Part shown: piece after piece, positions 32,931 to 36,755 of the stretch
How the letters are laid out: each line of letters starts with the position of its first letter
How positions within the stretch are numbered: position 1 is the first letter of the stretch
Origin: Burkholderiaceae bacterium
Lineage (GTDB): Bacteria; Pseudomonadota; Gammaproteobacteria; Burkholderiales; Burkholderiaceae_E
DNA: 36,755 nucleotides
Assembly: GCA_023954045.1 (NCBI GenBank)
Contig: JAMLIR010000028.1
Span: 1-36,755, forward strand
Reading direction: 5' to 3'
Program-made: the position numbers and the translations under genes
The notes under the pieces: model-generated
The model's input: the letters and a program-made list of their open reading frames with translations, nothing else
Databases searched by the model: none
Told to the model about the DNA's origin: nothing

Positions 32931-33961
32931 GCGAACTCCACGCCGCAGGCCGAGAAGGCCCGCCGCATGTCCTCGCGCTCCTGCTCCGACTTGAACCTGA
33001 CGTGCTCCCAGCCGAACGCGACGACGCGGACCCGGGACGGGTAGATCTGGCGGGCCAGCAACAACGAGGACGAGCGCACGCCGATCACCACGTCGTACGG
33101 CGTCTGCGCCATGTGCGACTCGAGCGCGCCGGGCGTCTCGATGACACGGTAATCGGGATGGCCGAGCTCGCAGGCCCCGTCCTTCGGATGCGCCTTGTAG
33201 TCGATCCGGGCGATGCCCTCGCCCGCCAGCCAATGGCGCATCCGTTGCGTGGTATCGGCCAGGTCGGGCGCCGACATCAGGCGGAATGCAGTCAGCGGCT
33301 GGCCGATCACCAGCGCGCGGCGCTCGTCCGAAGCCGGCTCGTCGCCCGGCCGGGCATCGACCAGTGGAGGAAGCACCAGCACCTTGTCGGCCGGATATTC
33401 GTGCGGCAACCCCGGCAGCACGTAGATGCGATCACAGAACGAAGCGTCCGAACCGATCCGGTCGCCACCGAAGCACTGGTAGTCGAGCTCGGGGGCGAAC
33501 AGCCGGCGCAGCTTGCGCGAGCACTGCAGCACCCGCTTGAGCGGCGACAGTGGATAGCGGCGGACGCTGATCACGCCGTCGGGCAGGATGCGCGCCCGCA
33601 TCTCGCGCGCGCCGCAGGCTGCCGGCAGCGCGCGCAGGAAGTAGTTGATCGCCTCGGTGTCGTAGACCGCGCTGTGCAGGACCAGTCGCTCGCAGGGCCC
33701 GGCCAACCCCGCGACCAGCCGGATGTTGGCGCGCAGCCGGCGGTGGCGGCCGAACGGCCCCGGCAGCGGGTCGAGCCGCGGCCAGGCCATGTAGCTGCAC
33801 GCATCCCACTCGCCCGGGTCGATCACCGGGTCCAACCCCGGCTTGTACCAGACGAGCACCTGGCGCGATCCCGCCTCGAAGCGCTCGGCGATGCGCCGTG
33901 CCGCGAGGTACTGCAACGGGGAGGCGACGAAATAGACGGCGACCGTGCCGGGACGGCTCAT
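32927..33961 (-). CDS. Polysialyltransferase-like / GT-B glycosyltransferase
   Basis: This 344-residue protein has features recalled from capsule polysialyltransferases (PF07388) and GT52 enzymes. It starts with YFVASPLQYLAARRIAERF (about 10-28), has ILPDGVISVRRYPLSPLKR (about 126-144), a central KVLVLPPLVDARPG, then IDYKAHPKDGACE (about 257-269) and the nucleotide-binding-like YDVVIGVRSSSLLLARQIYP (about 293-312). KAHPKD and the following E/H-rich stretch match the HP motif of bacterial sialyltransferases. The family is likely; the sugar (sialic or a related nonulosonic acid) is inferred. No sialic acid synthesis genes lie in the window. Translationally coupled to the ligase-like gene. Confidence 0.6.
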   Translation of the reverse strand: MSRPGTVAVYFVASPLQYLAARRIAERFEAGSRQVLVWYKPGLDPVIDPGEWDACSYMAWPRLDPLPGPFGRHRRLRANIRLVAGLAGPCERLVLHSAVYDTEAINYFLRALPAACGAREMRARILPDGVISVRRYPLSPLKRVLQCSRKLRRLFAPELDYQCFGGDRIGSDASFCDRIYVLPGLPHEYPADKVLVLPPLVDARPGDEPASDERRALVIGQPLTAFRLMSAPDLADTTQRMRHWLAGEGIARIDYKAHPKDGACELGHPDYRVIETPGALESHMAQTPYDVVIGVRSSSLLLARQIYPSRVRVVAFGWEHVRFKSEQEREDMRRAFSACGVEFA

Positions 33962-33997
33962 GCGGGAGGCTGCGGGTTGCTGTGCGCAGGCCAGATG

Positions 33998-34852
33998 CTA
34001 CCTCTTTACGGCCGCGCCTTCGTGCGCATCGGATCCGGTGCCGCGATGCCGCCGTGCGCCAGCCAGCGCCCGCTCGATCGCCCAGGCCGCTGCAGCGAAC
34101 CCCATCGCCGCGGTCACCGTGACCAGCGAACCGTAGCCGGCGCAGCTGAGCGGGGCGCCGCCGCGCGAGCCCTCGTCGCAGGCCGCTTCGCGCGCCGCGC
34201 GTCCGAGGTGCTCGTCCGAGTAGATCGCGTCGACCCGGAACCGCCTGGCCGCGTCGCGCGGAAAGCCGTGCTCGCGGCGCAGCCGCGCGCGCACCGCCGC
34301 CAGCAGCGCGTCACCCTTCGTCCGCGAGAGGTCGTCGCGCCGCAGGCGCAGCGGATCGGTGCGCCCGCCCGCGCCGCCGCAGACGACGATCGGCTGGCGG
34401 CGCCGGTGCATGCAGGCAATCAGCGCCGCCTTGGCGCGCGGCGCGTCGATCGCGTCGACGACGAGGGCGCCCTCGGGCACCAGCTGCTCGACGTTCCCGG
34501 GGCCCACGAAGTCGTCGATCGCGTGCACCTCGCAGTCGGGCGCGATGTCCCCGATGCGCTCGCGCATGACCTCGACCTTCGCGGCGCCCAGCGTGGAGCC
34601 GAGCGCGTGCACCTGGCGGTTCACGTTGGACTCGGCGACGTGATCGAGGTCGATCAGCGTGAGGCGCCCGAAGCCGGAGCGTGCGAGCGCCTCGGCCGTC
34701 CACGACCCGACGCCCCCGATGCCGATCACGCAGGCATGCGCGCGCGCCAGCGCAGGCAGCGCATCCTCGCCGAAGAGGCGCGTCACGCCGCCGAAGCGCC
34801 GCGCCGCGTCCGCTGCGGAGGCGCCTGCCGCCCGCGCGTGTGCCGCCGTCAT
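33998..34852 (-). CDS. tcdA: tRNA threonylcarbamoyladenosine dehydratase
   Basis: This 284-residue ThiF/E1-like enzyme converts t6A37 to cyclic ct6A in ANN-decoding tRNAs, using ATP. The Rossmann motif is ACVIGIGGVGSWTAEALARS (about 40-59), then GRLTLIDLDHVAESNVNRQ, in which the Asp and Arg bind ATP, and QVHALGSTLGAAKVEVMRER. A second block is IVVCGGAGGRTDPLRLRRDD, followed by the C-terminal GYGSLVTVTAAMGFAAAA. The length fits E. coli TcdA (CsdL), about 270 residues. The ATG lies five bases after the quinone oxidoreductase stop, so the genes are probably co-transcribed, without an evident functional link. Confidence 0.9.
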   Translation of the reverse strand: MTAAHARAAGASAADAARRFGGVTRLFGEDALPALARAHACVIGIGGVGSWTAEALARSGFGRLTLIDLDHVAESNVNRQVHALGSTLGAAKVEVMRERIGDIAPDCEVHAIDDFVGPGNVEQLVPEGALVVDAIDAPRAKAALIACMHRRRQPIVVCGGAGGRTDPLRLRRDDLSRTKGDALLAAVRARLRREHGFPRDAARRFRVDAIYSDEHLGRAAREAACDEGSRGGAPLSCAGYGSLVTVTAAMGFAAAAWAIERALAGARRHRGTGSDAHEGAAVKR

Positions 34853-34857
34853 CGCCG

Positions 34858-35826
34858 CTACGGCAGGATCAGCGACGAGCCGGTGGTCTTGCGCGCCTCG
34901 AGGTCGCGGTGCGCCTGCACCGCATCGGCGAGCGCGTAGCGCTGGTCGATCTCGATCCGCACCTTGCCCGAGCCGACCATCCGGAACAGGTCGGCCGCCA
35001 TCTCCTCGAGGTTGGCGCGATTGGCGATGTGCGCCATCAGCGAGGGGCGCGTGACGTAGAGCGAGCCCTTCAGCGCGGTGAGCGCCATCGGCGGCACCGG
35101 GCCGGAAGCGTTGCCGAAGCTGACCATCAACCCGAACGGCTGAAGGCAGTCGAGCGACGCCTGGAAGGTGTCCTTGCCGACCGAGTCGTAGACCACCGGC
35201 ACCATCGCGCCGCCGGTGATCTCGCGCACTCGCTCGACGACGTTCTCGCGCTTGTAGAGGATCGTGTGGTCGCAGCCGAAGCGGCGCGCGAGCGCCGCCT
35301 TCTCCTCGGAGCCGACGGTGCCGATCACGGTGACGCCGAGCGCCTTCGCCCACTGCATCGCGATCAGGCCCACGCCACCGGCGGCCGCGTGGAACAGGAT
35401 GGTCTGCCCGCGCTGCAGCCGGTAGGTGCGGCGGAACAGGTACTGGACCGTGAGGCCCTTGAGCATCATCGCGGCGGCGACCTCGAAGCCGACACTCCGC
35501 GGAAGCTTCACCAGCGGCTTCGCCGGCATGTTGCGCAGTTCCGCGTACGAACCGGGCGGGCGATCGCTGTAGGCGACGCGGTCGCCGACCTTCACGTGCG
35601 TGACGCCATCGCCGACGGCAGTCACGACGCCGGCGCCCTCGAGCCCGATCTCGCCGGGCATCGGCTGCGGGTACAGGCCGTTGCGGAAATAGACGTCGAT
35701 GTAGTTCAGCCCGATCGCATGGTGGCGCACTTGCGCCTCGCCGCGACCGGGCGCACCGACGTCGACGTCGACGTACTGCATGACCTCGGGACCGCCGGTC
35801 TGCGGGATGCGGATGGCCTTGGGCAT
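34858..35826 (-). CDS. qor: NADPH:quinone oxidoreductase, zeta-crystallin type
   Basis: This 322-residue medium-chain dehydrogenase lacks the catalytic zinc ligands. The NADPH-binding signature is FHAAAGGVGLIAMQWAKALG (about 145-164). HHAIGLNYIDVYFRNGLYP (about 35-53) and YDSVGKDTFQASLDCLQPFG (about 212-231) match E. coli Qor closely in arrangement and length (327 residues). It reduces quinones by one electron in known relatives. ATG 35826 has GGAG upstream. A TATACT -10-like hexamer lies at 35889-35884 on the minus strand, without a good -35. It is divergent from the TRAP genes. Confidence 0.92.
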   Translation of the reverse strand: MPKAIRIPQTGGPEVMQYVDVDVGAPGRGEAQVRHHAIGLNYIDVYFRNGLYPQPMPGEIGLEGAGVVTAVGDGVTHVKVGDRVAYSDRPPGSYAELRNMPAKPLVKLPRSVGFEVAAAMMLKGLTVQYLFRRTYRLQRGQTILFHAAAGGVGLIAMQWAKALGVTVIGTVGSEEKAALARRFGCDHTILYKRENVVERVREITGGAMVPVVYDSVGKDTFQASLDCLQPFGLMVSFGNASGPVPPMALTALKGSLYVTRPSLMAHIANRANLEEMAADLFRMVGSGKVRIEIDQRYALADAVQAHRDLEARKTTGSSLILP

Positions 35827-35916
35827 GGTCGGCTCCGTGACGGGTTGTGCGGGGGCGTCGCTGGCCGACCGCTGGCGGCGAAAAGTATAGCGACCACCGG
35901 CTTGCGCGCCGCTTTT

Positions 35917-35929
35917 GATATCTGATATC
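35917..35929. promoter_or_regulatory. GATATC-T-GATATC palindrome before the TRAP genes
   Basis: Two GATATC hexamers, each self-complementary, flank a single T, giving a 13-base palindrome that ends 9 bases before the dctQ start codon. A possible promoter for dctQ (TTGCGC at 35902, then TATCTT at 35926) overlaps it. TRAP operons are often controlled by GntR-family regulators with short palindromic sites, so an operator is likely. The binder is not in the window. Confidence 0.5.
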
Positions 35930-35938
35930 TTAGATGCA

Positions 35939-36475
35939 ATGAAAACGCGACCCATGCCGGAGCGCACCGGCAGCCTCCGCAGCGCCGAGCTCGCCTTCGT
36001 GAAGGCGAACCAGTGGCTGATCGTCGCGCTGATGGGTTCGATGGCGACGCTGGTGTTCGCCAACGGGGTCTCGCGCTACCTGTTCAACCACTCGATCATC
36101 TGGGTCGAGGAGTTGACCCAGTACGAGATGATCTGGATCACCTGGCTCGGTGCGGGGCTGGCGCTGCGCGAGGGACGGCACGTGGCCGTCGACCTGCTCG
36201 AGGACCGTCTCGCTGCGCCGCTCCGGCGTGCCGTGCGCACGGCGGTCGCACTGGTGATGCTCGTCTTCCTCGCCGCACTCGCATGGTACGGCGCGCAGAT
36301 CGTCGCGTTCAGCTGGAGCCAGGAGACGCCGATGATGGGCATCCGCACCGGCATCCCGTACCTGGGCATCCCGATCGGCGCACTGGTGTGCGGCCTGCAC
36401 CTGGTCCTGTTCTTCCGCGATTTCGTCGAGCGCCGCTTCGAGCACCCCGAAGACCCCGCGGCGCAGGCCGGCTGA
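35939..36475 (+). CDS. dctQ: TRAP transporter small permease (DctQ type)
   Basis: This 178-residue protein has four membrane segments: QWLIVALMGSMATLVFANGV (about 26-45), WVEELTQYEMIWITWLGAGL (about 55-74), RTAVALVMLVFLAALAWYGA (about 100-119) and IPYLGIPIGALVCGLHLVLF (about 140-159). WVEELTQYEMIWITWLGA and the HVAVD following it are the DctQ signature. It forms a complex with DctM and a periplasmic binding protein for acid solutes. ATG 35939 has no clear ribosome binding site; ATG 35954 and TTG 35915 are alternatives. It is one base from dctM. Confidence 0.9.
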   Translation: MKTRPMPERTGSLRSAELAFVKANQWLIVALMGSMATLVFANGVSRYLFNHSIIWVEELTQYEMIWITWLGAGLALREGRHVAVDLLEDRLAAPLRRAVRTAVALVMLVFLAALAWYGAQIVAFSWSQETPMMGIRTGIPYLGIPIGALVCGLHLVLFFRDFVERRFEHPEDPAAQAG

Positions 36476-36476
36476 C

Positions 36477-36755
36477 ATGACCGCCATCCTTTTCGGCATC
36501 TTCGCGCTCGGCCTGCTCGTCGGCCTTCCGATCGCCTTCGTGATGGGCGTCTCGGGGCTCGCGGCACTCGCGTGGGAGGGCAAGCTCTCGCTGTTGTCGG
36601 TGCCGCAGCGCCTTTTCGACGGCATCAAGTCCTTCCCGCTGATGGCCGTGCCGTTCTTCATCCTCGCGGCCGACCTGATGACCGCCAGCGGCATCACCAC
36701 CGCGATCCTGCGCTTTTCGCAGAGCCTGGTGGGGCACATTCGCGGCGGGCTCGGG
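36477..36755 (+). CDS. dctM: TRAP transporter large permease (DctM type), 5' part
   Basis: Only the first 93 residues are in the window and the right end is cut by the edge. The protein starts MTAILFGIFALGLLVGLPIA, then has VMGVSGLAALAW, and RLFDGIKSFPLMAVPFFILA (about 52-71), followed by ADLMTASGI, the conserved DctM N-terminus. Full DctM proteins are about 420-430 residues. One base separates it from dctQ. The solute-binding protein gene is presumably further right. Confidence 0.9.
   Translation, partial: MTAILFGIFALGLLVGLPIAFVMGVSGLAALAWEGKLSLLSVPQRLFDGIKSFPLMAVPFFILAADLMTASGITTAILRFSQSLVGHIRGGLG

Overview
The window is very GC-rich and its gene families are those of a Gram-negative proteobacterium: LPS heptosyltransferase, O-antigen ligase, RND efflux, TRAP transporter, TcdA and the N-acetylglutaminylglutamine-amide (NAGGN) osmolyte trio. 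A betaproteobacterium, probably Burkholderiales, fits best, but this is inferred from gene content and base composition only.

Positions 1 to about 4914 are the right-hand part of an integrative element that continues off the left edge. It is visibly less GC-rich than the rest. It ends at a 3' fragment of a tRNA-Lys(UUU) gene (4866-4914), the duplicated attachment core. Moving left, all on the minus strand, come a tyrosine integrase, a helix-turn-helix protein, a small excisionase-like protein, a RepB-type primase and the N-terminal stump of a DUF5906 primase-helicase. Last is the cargo: a partial gene for a queuosine-salvage protein of the Qng1/DUF2419 family, with its own strong ribosome binding site. 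No stop codon separates the helicase stump from the Qng1 gene, so the junction looks like a recombination scar.

The chromosome resumes at about 4915. First is a TetR repressor divergent from a class II aldolase-like gene; a TAGACTGGTCTA operator lies between the -35 and -10 of the shared promoter region. CopD-like, phospholipase D/cardiolipin synthase-like and MFS genes follow. From 15.6 kb back to 9.8 kb on the minus strand is an operon of adaptor, RND pump, YgaP-type DUF2892 membrane protein, shortened SLAC1/TehA-family protein and a DUF156 (CsoR/FrmR/CstR) repressor. Its promoter is near consensus and carries two 16-bp ATAC-G-tract-GTAT sites, which suggests autoregulation. The repressor lacks the usual metal-ligand set.

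From 16.8 to 21.65 kb is the NAGGN trio (amidotransferase, synthetase, M42 peptidase), behind a promoter whose -35 lies in a perfect 9-bp-arm palindrome. A DsbA-like oxidoreductase and a TRIC-type channel lie opposite. Next come an FAD oxidoreductase with heptosyltransferase I, then an AmmeMemoRadiSam pair with MemoB and AMMECR1 fused in one protein.

The region 28.1-34.0 kb is a surface-glycan block: GT39 and GT2 glycosyltransferases, a UPF0104 membrane protein, an O-antigen ligase-like protein and a polysialyltransferase-like protein. The window closes with tRNA t6A dehydratase TcdA, a quinone oxidoreductase, and the first two genes of a TRAP transporter (dctQ and partial dctM) behind a GATATC-T-GATATC palindrome.
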